From JAFGQE01 sp046484775 (lineage in GTDB: Bacteria; Bacillota; Clostridia; DUPQ01): a stretch of DNA of 52,475 nt. The translations under genes and the position numbers were made by a program. The DNA lies in contig JAWOIG010000007.1 in assembly GCA_046484775.1 (NCBI GenBank), positions 1 to 52,475 on the forward strand. Direction: 5' to 3'. Each line of letters opens with the position of its first letter. Position 1 is the first letter of the stretch. The notes below the pieces were generated by a model. The model was given only the letters and a program-made list of their open reading frames with translations, did not search any database and had not been told where the DNA came from. This document shows, piece after piece, positions 8,292 through 15,867 of the stretch.

Positions 8292-9151
8292 TAGGCGAGT
8301 TGCTGTCAGACGCATCATACATATTGAAGGATCATGGAATCAGCAACCCCTACAATGAGGCGCTGATTCTTTTATCGTTTGCGCTTGGCTGTGAAAAATC
8401 CCGCTTATTCGCTCATTCCGATGAGAACGTTCCTGAGGAAATGCGTGAAGTTTTCTCGGGTTATGTCGACAAAAGGAAAAAGAGGGTTCCGGTCGTATAC
8501 ATAACCGGCAAGGCATGGTTCATGTCGCTTGAATTTGAAATCGAGCCGGGCATTCTTATACCAAGACCCGAAACCGAAGGCCTGGTAGAAGAAATACTGA
8601 ACCAGGCTGCATTTTATAATCAGGATTCTGTAAAACTGCTTGACATGTGCTGCGGGTCCGGATGCATAGGGATTTCCGCCGCGTATTATGAAAAGAATAT
8701 AACGGCGGATCTTGTGGACATCAATCCGGCATGCGTACAGGCTTCCTTGAAAAATACAGCCAAACACAATCTCGGGGAAAGGGTAACTGTGACTGAAAGC
8801 GACCTTTTCACAGGTGTAAAAGGAAAGGCATACGATATAATCGCATCAAACCCTCCCTATATTCCGTCTGATCAAATAGCCGGACTTGATGACGACGTAA
8901 GGCTGTACGAACCTTTGTCCGCACTCGACGGAGGCCGGGACGGCCTGGATTTCTATAAAAAACTTGCAGAAGAGGCCAAACGGCATCTCGCTCCACTTGG
9001 CCATATTATCCTGGAGGCGGGAATCGGGCAGTCAGAAAAAATAGTCGGATTGCTTGAGTCGGGCGGTTTCGATTCAATATCCATAAAGAATGACCTTCAG
9101 GGAATTCCAAGGATAATCACCGCTTCGGCATCTTCCATTCAACTAAAATGA
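8285..9151 (+). CDS. prmC: Peptide chain release factor N5-glutamine methyltransferase PrmC
   Basis: A 288-residue SAM-dependent methyltransferase that methylates the Gln of the GGQ motif in release factors. The N-terminal helical substrate-binding domain is followed by the IPRPETEG segment, the SAM motif LLDMCCGSGCIGIS and the catalytic NPPYIPS motif near residue 194, which contacts the target glutamine. Its length fits the family. It starts inside the end of yqhQ. The usual neighbour prfA is not present downstream; an ANTAR regulator follows instead. Confidence 0.95.
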   Translation: MVIGELLSDASYILKDHGISNPYNEALILLSFALGCEKSRLFAHSDENVPEEMREVFSGYVDKRKKRVPVVYITGKAWFMSLEFEIEPGILIPRPETEGLVEEILNQAAFYNQDSVKLLDMCCGSGCIGISAAYYEKNITADLVDINPACVQASLKNTAKHNLGERVTVTESDLFTGVKGKAYDIIASNPPYIPSDQIAGLDDDVRLYEPLSALDGGRDGLDFYKKLAEEAKRHLAPLGHIILEAGIGQSEKIVGLLESGGFDSISIKNDLQGIPRIITASASSIQLK

Positions 9152-9172
9152 TGTAATAGCCATAATATCCTA

Positions 9173-9181
9173 TGGTATAAT
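9173..9181 (+). promoter_or_regulatory. Extended -10 promoter for the ANTAR regulator
   Basis: TGGTATAAT (9173-9181) is a perfect extended -10. The expected -35 position is poor. The start codon at 9209 follows with a GGAGG site between. Confidence 0.5.
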
Positions 9182-9208
9182 GCAAGACAGAATATACCGG
9201 AGGAAAAC

Positions 9209-9781
9209 ATGAAAGACGAGAGCATACTTGTTTCGGCGCGCTCCCCTGAACTTGCAGGGAAAGTCAGGCTCGTGCTGGAACAGGAGTTTTTCAATATTAC
9301 GGATATATGCTCATCCGGAACTGAGACCCTTAGAAAAGTAAGGATGTACAAGCCTGACCTGGTTATTTTGGATTACGATCTCGGGGACATGACCGGGTTC
9401 CAGGTAGCAGAAGTTGTAATAAGCGGTGGACTTGGTTCTGTAATTATGCTGGCAAACCAAATGCAGAAGGATTATGCGGAACAATATTTCGAATACCCTT
9501 ACCTCATATGCCTGGTAAAACCAATCAACAAGGCGGTCCTTTCAAATTCAGTGGAAATTGCACTGAAAAGCAGAAGGGGTCTGCGGACGCTGGAAGATGA
9601 AATAGTACGGCTGAAAGATGACATAGAAACAAGGAAGTTCGTCGAAAAAGCCAAGGGAATACTTATGGAAAAGCTGGGCATCGGCGAGGAGGAAGCCTAT
9701 GCGCGAATCAGAAGACGCAGCATGGACAGCCAGATGCCGATGAAGATGGTGGCAGAGATTATTATAGAAACAATGTGCTGA
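9209..9781 (+). CDS. Response-regulator-like protein with ANTAR RNA-binding domain
   Basis: 190 residues. The N-terminal 120 resemble a receiver domain with the phospho-acceptor strand VILDYDLGD and the conserved Lys in LVKPI. The acidic pair expected at the first strand is missing (SILVSARSPE), and the Thr/Ser position reads as Ala in IMLANQ. The C-terminal ANTAR domain includes EKAKGILMEKLG and matches the family throughout. ANTAR proteins bind paired hexanucleotide hairpins in nascent RNA and cause antitermination. No cognate kinase lies nearby, and its targets are not visible here. A GGAGG site precedes the ATG. Confidence 0.88.
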   Translation: MKDESILVSARSPELAGKVRLVLEQEFFNITDICSSGTETLRKVRMYKPDLVILDYDLGDMTGFQVAEVVISGGLGSVIMLANQMQKDYAEQYFEYPYLICLVKPINKAVLSNSVEIALKSRRGLRTLEDEIVRLKDDIETRKFVEKAKGILMEKLGIGEEEAYARIRRRSMDSQMPMKMVAEIIIETMC

Positions 9782-9789
9782 GGAGTTTT

Positions 9790-10578
9790 ATGAGGAAAGA
9801 CAGATATGGATTCAACGACCTGCTTGAGATAATGCAAAAGCTGAGAAGCCCCGGGGGATGCCCGTGGGACAGGGAGCAGACCCATGTATCCTTGAAGAGA
9901 TATATGGTTGAGGAAGCATACGAAGCGCTCGAGGCCATTGATTCCGGTAATGATGCAAAGATTTCCGAAGAACTGGGAGATGTGCTTTTGCAGGTGGTCT
10001 TTCATTCCCAGATAGCAATGGAGGAAAACAGATTTGATGCGGGGGATGTTGTTGATGGGATATGCCGCAAGCTGATTGAAAGGCATACCCATGTCTTTGG
10101 GGATGTAATTGCAAAGACGCCGGACGAGGTATTGAAGAACTGGGATAAAATAAAAAACAAAGCAAAGGGACTTGAATCCCATACCGAAAGGATTTTTGAC
10201 ATTCCTAAAAATTATCCCGCTTTGTTGAGAAGCCTAAAGATACAGGAAAAGGCCGCGAAGGCCGGTTTTGACTGGGACAGCGTCGATGGCGCGGTTCAAA
10301 AGACTCTTGAGGAAATCGGCGAGGTCGTGAAAGCGCGGGATGGTGGGGACAGGCAGGAAATCGAGGCCGAGATAGGCGACCTGCTTTTTTCGCTGGTTAA
10401 TGTTAGCAGGTTTTTGAAAGTAGAACCCGAGACGGCACTTCAGTCAACGGCCGACAGATTTGTAAGAAGATTTGAATTCGTTGAAAACGAGTGCCGGAAA
10501 AGAGGGATGGAAATGGAGCGGATGTCCCTTGCAGAGCTTGATTTATTCTGGGACAAGGCAAAGGAGGGAGGCGTGTAA
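9790..10578 (+). CDS. mazG: Nucleoside triphosphate pyrophosphohydrolase MazG
   Basis: 262 residues with two tandem MazG domains. The first has SPGGCPWDREQTH, the Mg-binding EEAYE and EELGDVLLQV. The second, from about residue 150, has EEIGEV and EIGDLLFSLVN. The enzyme hydrolyses NTPs and dNTPs to monophosphates and pyrophosphate as a housecleaning step. The start ATG 9790 follows AGGAG by 4 bases; an upstream ATG at 9775 overlaps the ANTAR gene and lacks a site. Its stop shares one base with the start of the next gene, giving a coupled mazG-rqcP pair, a common Firmicute arrangement. Confidence 0.94.
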   Translation: MRKDRYGFNDLLEIMQKLRSPGGCPWDREQTHVSLKRYMVEEAYEALEAIDSGNDAKISEELGDVLLQVVFHSQIAMEENRFDAGDVVDGICRKLIERHTHVFGDVIAKTPDEVLKNWDKIKNKAKGLESHTERIFDIPKNYPALLRSLKIQEKAAKAGFDWDSVDGAVQKTLEEIGEVVKARDGGDRQEIEAEIGDLLFSLVNVSRFLKVEPETALQSTADRFVRRFEFVENECRKRGMEMERMSLAELDLFWDKAKEGGV

Positions 10579-10820
10579 TGAGGCTGGATAAGTTTTTAAA
10601 GGTTTCAAGGCTGATAAAAAGAAGAACTGTGGCGGCCGAGGCCTGCGCCAACGGCAGGGTCAGTGTCAACGGAAGGGTTGCGAAGCAATCGACCGATATC
10701 AAGGAGGGCGATGTAATTGAGATTGCTTTCGGCAGCGGCAGGACCAAAATAAAGGTAATCAGTATTTCAGCGCAGGCAAACAAGGAAAATGCCAGGGAAA
10801 TGTACGAAATCGCGGAGTAA
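10578..10820 (+). CDS. rqcP: S4-domain RNA-binding protein, RqcP/YabO-like
   Basis: 80 residues, almost entirely one S4 domain: MRLDKFLKVSRL, the conserved RR-turn (KRRTVAAEAC), NGRVSVNG and a GDVIEI strand. Proteins of this type next to mazG are RqcP, which assists RqcH in adding alanine tails on stalled 50S subunits. The Hsp15-like heat-shock protein is a related alternative. It overlaps mazG by one base (TAATG), so translation is probably coupled. Confidence 0.88.
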   Translation: MRLDKFLKVSRLIKRRTVAAEACANGRVSVNGRVAKQSTDIKEGDVIEIAFGSGRTKIKVISISAQANKENAREMYEIAE

Positions 10821-10841
10821 GTGCAATCTGAAAAAAACAGT

Positions 10842-10870
10842 TTGACAAGCATTGGATGATATGTTACTAT
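10842..10870 (+). promoter_or_regulatory. Promoter of the infC-rpmI-rplT operon
   Basis: A consensus TTGACA (10842-10847) and TACTAT (10865-10870) are 17 bases apart, with TGT just before the -10. It lies shortly after the rqcP-like stop and drives a leader of about 200 bases. Confidence 0.75.
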
Positions 10871-10876
10871 CGACTG

Positions 10877-11063
10877 GCAATAAAACAAAGAAGAAGTGAT
10901 CCGCTTCTCACCCCCCGGACCAAGTCCTGACGGGTTAATATAAAAGATGTGTAAGCGTTTTTATTCGGCGGGTTGTTTCTATGGCCCGCTGTTTTATTGC
11001 GGGGAACACTGGGCGGGATAATGAAGGTGCATTGCGACAGACCGTGAATGGTCTGAATAAAAC
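10877..11063 (+). promoter_or_regulatory. Structured leader (L20/infC-type) of the ribosomal operon
   Basis: The roughly 200-base leader before infC contains a stem AGAAG/CTTCT, a C-rich to GG-rich pairing region (CCCCCCGGACC to CGGGTT) and a terminator-like hairpin at 10968-10998. This layout matches leaders in Firmicutes where excess L20 binds the RNA and causes premature termination of infC-rpmI-rplT. Membership in the L20-leader family is inferred from position and layout; a covariance search would settle it. Confidence 0.65.
10968..10998 (+). terminator. Leader attenuator hairpin upstream of infC
   Basis: The stem GCGGGTT (10968-10974) pairs with GGCCCGC (10983-10989) and is followed by TGTTTTATT. 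It sits about 80 bases before the infC start and fits a regulated intrinsic terminator. Confidence 0.65.
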
Positions 11064-11076
11064 GGAGGTGGAAAAT

Positions 11077-11619
11077 ATCGCTACCAAAAAAAAGGATTCA
11101 AAGAACCATATGAGGATCAATGAGGAAATAAGGTGCAAGGAAGTGCGCCTGATAGGTCCTAACGGGGACATGATGGGCATAGTCACCCCGGAGAAAGCGC
11201 TTCAGATTGCGGCGCAGAATGAACTGGACCTGGTGGAAATATCCCCGAAGGCAAGTCCACCCGTATGCAAGATCATAGATTATGGCAAGTATATGTTTGA
11301 AATGGCAAAAAAGCAAAAGGAAGCCAACAAACACCAGAAGGCAACGGATATGAAGGAAGTCTGGTTGAAACCGAAAATCGAGGAACATGATTTCAGCTTC
11401 AAGACAAAGAATGCCAACAAGTTTTTGGCCGAAGGCCACAAGGTTAAGGTCAGCCTAAGGTTCAGGGGACGGGAAATGAGTTATACGAACATGGGAAGGG
11501 AACTGATGCTCAAATTCGCGGAGGCATGTTCGGAAAACGGCGATATGGACGGAAACCCCAAGCTTGAAGGTAAAAATATGTTGATGATGCTTTCACCAAA
11601 GCAAAGCAAGAAGAAATAA
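11077..11619 (+). CDS. infC: Translation initiation factor IF-3, probable AUC start
   Basis: 180 residues. The N-domain has RCKEVRLIGPNGDMMGI and LDLVEISPKASPPVCKIIDYGK; the C-domain has KEVWLKPKIEEHDF, KVKVSLRFRGREM and a KNMLMMLSPK end. IF-3 prevents subunit joining and proofreads start codons. No ATG/GTG/TTG start fits well. GGAGGTG (11064-11070) is placed 6 bases before ATC 11077. The in-frame GTG 11068 lies within the site itself, and ATG 11110 lacks a site and would remove N-terminal residues. A non-canonical start lets IF-3 repress its own synthesis, as in other bacteria with AUU or AUC infC. First gene of infC-rpmI-rplT. Confidence 0.93.
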   Translation: MATKKKDSKNHMRINEEIRCKEVRLIGPNGDMMGIVTPEKALQIAAQNELDLVEISPKASPPVCKIIDYGKYMFEMAKKQKEANKHQKATDMKEVWLKPKIEEHDFSFKTKNANKFLAEGHKVKVSLRFRGREMSYTNMGRELMLKFAEACSENGDMDGNPKLEGKNMLMMLSPKQSKKK

Positions 11620-11633
11620 AGGAGGGGACAGAA

Positions 11634-11831
11634 ATGCCCAAGATCAAAACACATAGTGCTTCCAAAAAGAGGTTCAGCAAGACAGGCGGAGGCAAAATTA
11701 AAATGAGCCATGCTTTTAGAAGCCACAGGCTTATTTCGAAGAGCAAAAAGGCCAAGAAATCGCACAGACTGGATGCCTATGCGTCGGACGCAAATTCAGC
11801 AACTGTAAAGAAACTCATACCATACAAATAA
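11634..11831 (+). CDS. rpmI: 50S ribosomal protein bL35
   Basis: 65 residues, strongly basic, with the standard start MPKIKTHSASKKRFSKTGGG and the body KMSHAFRSHRLISKSKKAKK. It is a late-assembly large-subunit protein. A perfect AAGGAGG-type site precedes the ATG. It sits 14 bases after infC in the classic infC-rpmI-rplT order. Confidence 0.97.
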   Translation: MPKIKTHSASKKRFSKTGGGKIKMSHAFRSHRLISKSKKAKKSHRLDAYASDANSATVKKLIPYK

Positions 11832-11853
11832 TATACAAACCAGGCTACTGCCG

Positions 11854-11872
11854 GAACCGTATGGAACGGTTC
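11854..11872 (+). promoter_or_regulatory. Hairpin between rpmI and rplT
   Basis: A perfect 7-bp stem GAACCGT/ACGGTTC with the 5-base loop ATGGA lies before the rplT ribosome site. There is no T tract, so it is not a terminator. It may shape rplT translation or protect the mRNA; that role is speculative. Confidence 0.4.
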
Positions 11873-11894
11873 GAAATAAGAGGAGGTTTTTAAG

Positions 11895-12248
11895 ATGGCA
11901 AGAGTAAAGGGCGCGGCAACAACCCGTGCAAGACATAGAAAAGTAATTAAGCAAGCAAAGGGATATTTTGGAACTAAAAGCATAAACTACAAGGTTGCCA
12001 AACAGGCGGTCATGAAATCGCTTCAGTACGCCTATAGGGACAGGAAGGCGAATAAAAGAAATTTCAGGAAAATCTGGATTACGCGTATCAACGCCGCAGC
12101 CAGAATAAACGGAATGTCATACAGCAGGTTCATGAACGGGCTTAAGCTGAGCGGCATTGAATTGAACAGGAAAGTCCTGGCGGATATGGCTGTCAATGAT
12201 CCCGGCGGATTTGCCACACTGGTGGAGCAGGCAAAGAAAAAGAGTTGA
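11895..12248 (+). CDS. rplT: 50S ribosomal protein bL20
   Basis: 117 residues with the canonical N-terminus MARVKGAATTRARHRKVIKQ, the KGYFG turn and the WITRINAAARINGMSYSRFM core. It binds 23S rRNA early in assembly and, in Firmicutes, its own operon leader. An AGAGGAGG site precedes the ATG. The stop is followed one base later by the start of the rRNA methyltransferase gene. Confidence 0.97.
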   Translation: MARVKGAATTRARHRKVIKQAKGYFGTKSINYKVAKQAVMKSLQYAYRDRKANKRNFRKIWITRINAAARINGMSYSRFMNGLKLSGIELNRKVLADMAVNDPGGFATLVEQAKKKS

Positions 12249-12249
12249 A

Positions 12250-13014
12250 ATGCAAAGAATTGACTCGGATGAAAATAAAAAACTAAAGCGGCTGATAAGC
12301 CTTAAGCAGAAAAAGGTTCGGGTAAAAGAGGGCCTTTTTCTTATTGAGGGAATAAAAATGGTCAATGAGGCGCTGGACTCGTATAAAGCTGTCGATTTCA
12401 TCCTCATATCCGACTCGTTTCTGCTTAAAAGCGAAACATTTGTCCGCGAACTGGAAAAATCCGCTATAGAAATATATATAACCAGGGACGGGCTTTTCAA
12501 CAGATGCTCATCGCTTGCAACCCCGCAGGGCATATTGGCGCAATTGAAAATTCGAAAAGAAGGCCTGGAGGATATTCCCCGGGATAAAAATATAGTCATG
12601 CTGGATGCACTTAAGGATCCGGGCAACCTGGGAACAATAGTGCGAACGGCCGATGCCTTCGGGTTTGGCGGGGTTTTGCTCCTTCCCGATTGTGCGGAGA
12701 TATATAACCCGAAGACAGTGCAGGCTGCGATGGGTTCGATTCTTCGCGTACCATGCCTGAATGTGGAATATGACAGTTTGGATATGCTTAAGAACGCGGG
12801 GTATTTAGTCTATGGAATGGACTCAAGTGGCGAGGACATGAGGGAAGAGAAGTTTCCAGGCAAGTCTGTTGTGGTTATAGGCAGCGAATCCCATGGTTTG
12901 AGCCGGGAGACGGTCCAAAGGTGCGACAGGCTGATCAGCATAAACATGAGCGGAGGGGCGGAATCGCTTAATGCCGCTGTTGCGGCAGGCATTATCATGA
13001 ACAGACTTTCCTGA
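12250..13014 (+). CDS. TrmH/SpoU-family RNA 2'-O-methyltransferase
   Basis: 254 residues. The N-terminal 80 form a substrate-binding domain with KKVRVKEGLFLIEG. The C-terminal SPOUT domain has motif 1 KDPGNLGTIVRTADAFG, motif 2 VVIGSESHGLS and motif 3 SGGAESLNAAVAAGI, which together build the SAM-binding trefoil knot. The target is most likely an rRNA ribose, as in YsgA/RlmB-like enzymes, though tRNA cannot be excluded. ATG 12250 sits one base past the rplT stop with no good site, so it is probably translated by coupling. A longer in-frame start within rplT is unlikely. Confidence 0.9.
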   Translation: MQRIDSDENKKLKRLISLKQKKVRVKEGLFLIEGIKMVNEALDSYKAVDFILISDSFLLKSETFVRELEKSAIEIYITRDGLFNRCSSLATPQGILAQLKIRKEGLEDIPRDKNIVMLDALKDPGNLGTIVRTADAFGFGGVLLLPDCAEIYNPKTVQAAMGSILRVPCLNVEYDSLDMLKNAGYLVYGMDSSGEDMREEKFPGKSVVVIGSESHGLSRETVQRCDRLISINMSGGAESLNAAVAAGIIMNRLS

Positions 13015-13051
13015 ATGTGTTAATATATAGAAAAAGCTCTTGGAGGTTCAT

Positions 13052-13786
13052 ATGTCAAAAATAGGTTTGCAGCTCTATTCCATCAAGGAAATTGCGGAAA
13101 AGGATTTTTTTGGCGCAATAAGACTGGCCGCTGAATGCGGCTATAAGGGAGTTGAATTTGCCGGATTCTTCAATTCTTCAGCTGCTGATGTAAAAAAACT
13201 ACTGGCTTCAGAGGGATTGGAAGCCTGTGGCAGCCATACTTCCATAGACCTTCTTCTGGGTGATTTCGATATAACCGCCGAGTATAATCTTGCAATCGGC
13301 AATAAATACATAGTAATTCCTGCAATTCCAAGGGATATGTATGGAAGCAGGGATGCCTGGCTGCGTACTGCTGAAATATTGAACGGCCTTAGCGAAAAGC
13401 TCAGGGAAAGAGGGCTGATGCTCGGATACCATAACCATGCGTATGAATTCGAGAACATTGAAGGGGAGTATGGTTATGATATACTTGCCAAGGCTACCAA
13501 AAAGGATATATTGCTGGAGATTGACACTTACTGGGTGGCATGGCCCGGACTTGATGTCATTGAATATGTCCGCAAGTATAAGGACAGGCTTGAACTTATT
13601 CATATAAAGGATATGGACGAAAATAAAAACAGCACCGAGGCGGGCAGCGGAACCATAGATTTCAGAGCGATTGTAAAAGAAGCGGAGCTGACGGAATGGT
13701 TCATCGTCGAGCAGGAGCATTTTACCATGCCTCAGGAAGATTCAATAAGGAAAAGCTGCAGTTATTTGAAGGGAATACTCGGATGA
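13052..13786 (+). CDS. Sugar phosphate isomerase/epimerase-like TIM-barrel protein
   Basis: 244 residues of the xylose-isomerase-like TIM barrel (AP_endonuc_2 superfamily). Visible are the opening GLQLYSIKE, GYKGVEFAG, a metal-ligand-like GYHNHAYEFE, EIDTYWVAWPG and LIHIKDMDE. Related proteins isomerise or epimerise sugars or inositol derivatives; the substrate here is unknown. ATG 13052 follows GGAGG. Its last 4 bases (ATGA) overlap hisI, so this gene is coupled to histidine biosynthesis genes, although nothing in the protein suggests a histidine role. Confidence 0.8.
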   Translation: MSKIGLQLYSIKEIAEKDFFGAIRLAAECGYKGVEFAGFFNSSAADVKKLLASEGLEACGSHTSIDLLLGDFDITAEYNLAIGNKYIVIPAIPRDMYGSRDAWLRTAEILNGLSEKLRERGLMLGYHNHAYEFENIEGEYGYDILAKATKKDILLEIDTYWVAWPGLDVIEYVRKYKDRLELIHIKDMDENKNSTEAGSGTIDFRAIVKEAELTEWFIVEQEHFTMPQEDSIRKSCSYLKGILG

Positions 13787-14127
13787 GTGCAATTAACTCA
13801 ATTAAATATAATGAAAAGGGACTGGTTCCGGTAATTGCTCAGGACAATGATTCAGGTATAATCCTGATGATGGCATATGCAAAACGGGAACAGCTTGAAA
13901 AAACACTGTCGTCCGGGCTTGCCCATTATTTCAGCAGGAGCAGAAATTCAGAATGGCTGAAAGGGGAAACATCAGGGCATTATCAGCATGTCACCGGCAT
14001 TTTGGTGGATTGCGACATGGATTGTGTCATTTACAAAGTCAAACAGGATGGGGCTGCCTGCCATACGGGCGAGTATTCCTGCTTTTACAGAAAGATAAAT
14101 GATGAGGGAGAACTTGAAAATGAGTGA
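13783..14127 (+). CDS. hisI: Phosphoribosyl-AMP cyclohydrolase
   Basis: 114 residues. The enzyme opens the purine ring of phosphoribosyl-AMP, the third step of histidine synthesis. It has the characteristic GIILMMAYAKREQLEKTL, HYFSRSRNSEWLKGETSGH and the zinc/magnesium-binding DCDMDCV and CHTGEYSCFY motifs. It is a stand-alone HisI, not fused to HisE, which follows as a separate overlapping gene. The start at ATG 13783 overlaps the TIM-barrel gene by 4 bases. Confidence 0.95.
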   Translation: MSAINSIKYNEKGLVPVIAQDNDSGIILMMAYAKREQLEKTLSSGLAHYFSRSRNSEWLKGETSGHYQHVTGILVDCDMDCVIYKVKQDGAACHTGEYSCFYRKINDEGELENE

Positions 14128-14407
14128 AAAACAAAACATTCTTGACGAGCTGTATGCGGTCATCTGCGAGAGGAAGGAAAATCCAAGGGAAGGATCGTAT
14201 ACAAATTATCTTTTTGATAAAGGCATAGACAAGATTCTGAAAAAGGTCGGCGAGGAATCGTCCGAGGTCATCATAGCCTCAAAAAACGACCGCACTGAAG
14301 AGATTGTCTATGAATCTGCGGACTTGATTTATCACCTTATGGTTTTATTTGTGGAAAAGGGAATAACCCTGGACGATATATTTGATGAACTGCGCAAGAG
14401 AAGATAA
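14120..14407 (+). CDS. hisE: Phosphoribosyl-ATP pyrophosphatase
   Basis: 95 residues of the MazG-like all-alpha NTP pyrophosphatase fold. The metal-binding motif KVGEESSEVIIASK is followed by ESADLIYHLMVLF. It performs the second step of histidine synthesis. The start is ATG 14120, preceded by GAGGGAG and overlapping hisI by 8 bases. No other his genes are in the window, so the pair may be the tail of a his operon relocated here or a separate unit. Confidence 0.94.
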   Translation: MSEKQNILDELYAVICERKENPREGSYTNYLFDKGIDKILKKVGEESSEVIIASKNDRTEEIVYESADLIYHLMVLFVEKGITLDDIFDELRKRR

Positions 14408-14415
14408 TCGGTGTG

Positions 14416-15582
14416 TCATCCTTCGAAAGCAATGACCCTGTTTCTTCCTGAACGCTTGGCTGCGTACAATGCTTTGTCAGCATCGATATACATTGAATTG
14501 AATTCCATGTTCTTGTTTCCTATCGCCGATGAAATGCCCAGGCTGATCGTAAGTTTCCCTAAATCCGAGTTTATGTTGGGGATGCAGGCATTCTCGATGT
14601 TTCGGCGCAATTTTTCGGCCACTATTCCCGCAGCATCGATGGGAGTGAAAGGCAGTATGATGGCGAACTCCTCTCCGCCGTATCTGTATATGGAGTCTGT
14701 TGAACGCTTCAGGGTATTCTTCATGATTTCTGCCGCTTTCCTAAGGCATAAATCCCCCTCTATATGTCCGTATGTATCGTTGAATGTCTTGAAATGATCA
14801 AGATCGATAAGAAGCAATGAGAACTCCTTGCCGCTTCTGCCCGACCTTTTCCATTCCGTTTCCATCATCTCGTCAAGTTTTCTTCTGTTGTATACATCGG
14901 TAAGGGCATCGATTTCAGAATGCTGCTTCAGCATGTTGTTCTGGGATATTAGCTGCAGGTCCTTGCTGTATGAATCAACCCTTAGGGAATAAAAGAGAAT
15001 GGATATGGTTATCGAAATGATGAAGAACCCCCAGGCGTCCATCAACAAAGGCACTGCGATGGTTTCACCGAATGGATTCATGGCAAGGATGAATAGGGTC
15101 AGCAAAGTTTGAGAGGGAGCCATGATGGATATTATTTCCCAGAAGCTCAGGAAGGGAACCACTGCAACCGACAGCATTATAAAAATATATATATTCGGAA
15201 GAAAGCCTTCGTCATAGCCGAAAAGTATCACACAGACTCCCCAGATTAAAATGAGCATGAGACCGGTGCTTATTATCAACCGGAAAAAAAGTATGTACTT
15301 ATATTTCAGTTTTTTCTTCATATAGTGCAGCGCCGTCGTAAAAAGAAGCATGAAAGGTATTATTATGAGATACAGGATTATGTAATTCTCTCTCTGGGCA
15401 CCGCTGATATTTAAGATTCCGGGCAGGAGTGCCACAATAAGCATCACAAGTTCAGCGACAACGAAAACAAGACCCGCAATCTTGAGTCGTTCCAAATTGA
15501 GCTCAAGATTTGCATAAATGAACTTTGTCTGTTCATCATGGGATAAGCCGGGTATTTTAATCAGGTATTTCCTGGCATCCAT
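14416..15582 (-). CDS. Membrane-anchored diguanylate cyclase (GGDEF)
   Basis: 388 residues. The N-terminal half has a cytoplasmic leader followed by about six hydrophobic helices (residues about 35-210). A short linker then leads to a complete GGDEF domain: DALTDVYNRRKLDEM, LLIDLDHFKTFNDTYGH and the active-site GGEEF. The sequence RSTD lies exactly five residues before GGEEF, which is the product-inhibition I-site. It should make cyclic di-GMP in response to a signal sensed by its membrane part. ATG 15582 is preferred; an in-frame TTG lies 24 bases upstream. It converges with hisE with 8 bases between. Confidence 0.9.
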   Translation of the reverse strand: MDARKYLIKIPGLSHDEQTKFIYANLELNLERLKIAGLVFVVAELVMLIVALLPGILNISGAQRENYIILYLIIIPFMLLFTTALHYMKKKLKYKYILFFRLIISTGLMLILIWGVCVILFGYDEGFLPNIYIFIMLSVAVVPFLSFWEIISIMAPSQTLLTLFILAMNPFGETIAVPLLMDAWGFFIISITISILFYSLRVDSYSKDLQLISQNNMLKQHSEIDALTDVYNRRKLDEMMETEWKRSGRSGKEFSLLLIDLDHFKTFNDTYGHIEGDLCLRKAAEIMKNTLKRSTDSIYRYGGEEFAIILPFTPIDAAGIVAEKLRRNIENACIPNINSDLGKLTISLGISSAIGNKNMEFNSMYIDADKALYAAKRSGRNRVIAFEG

Positions 15583-15712
15583 TGAGAATCTCCATTCAGC
15601 TGCCAAATTTATACTGTCATCAATTATAGTATAAAAGCAAATGATTTGAAAGACATCAGAATCATTGCAGCTAAATTGACGGAAACCGCAGGAATGTCAA
15701 GCAAATACGGTG

Positions 15713-15730
15713 GTTTCATATCAATGAAAC
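15713..15730. other. Perfect hairpin between dgc and sulP
   Basis: A 7-bp stem GTTTCAT/ATGAAAC with a 4-base loop lies in the divergent spacer between the diguanylate cyclase and the SulP gene. It could be an operator for either gene; no T tract follows. Confidence 0.35.
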
Positions 15731-15791
15731 GTGAGAATTGCAGCTGGCTGAGGCTGTAGGCCGACGGCTTCGGGAATGATGAAGATTTTAC

Positions 15792-15819
15792 TTGCCAATT
15801 TAAAAAGAAGTGGTAGAAT
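15792..15819 (+). promoter_or_regulatory. Promoter for sulP
   Basis: TTGCCA (15792-15797) is followed after 16 bases by TAGAAT (15814-15819), with a TGG extension. Its position argues that translation starts at 15868 rather than at an ATG at 15820, which would lie at or before the transcription start. Confidence 0.5.
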
Positions 15820-15867
15820 ATGTTTAGCCATTTTTCGAACGATGAGGAAAACCAAGAAAGCACGAGA

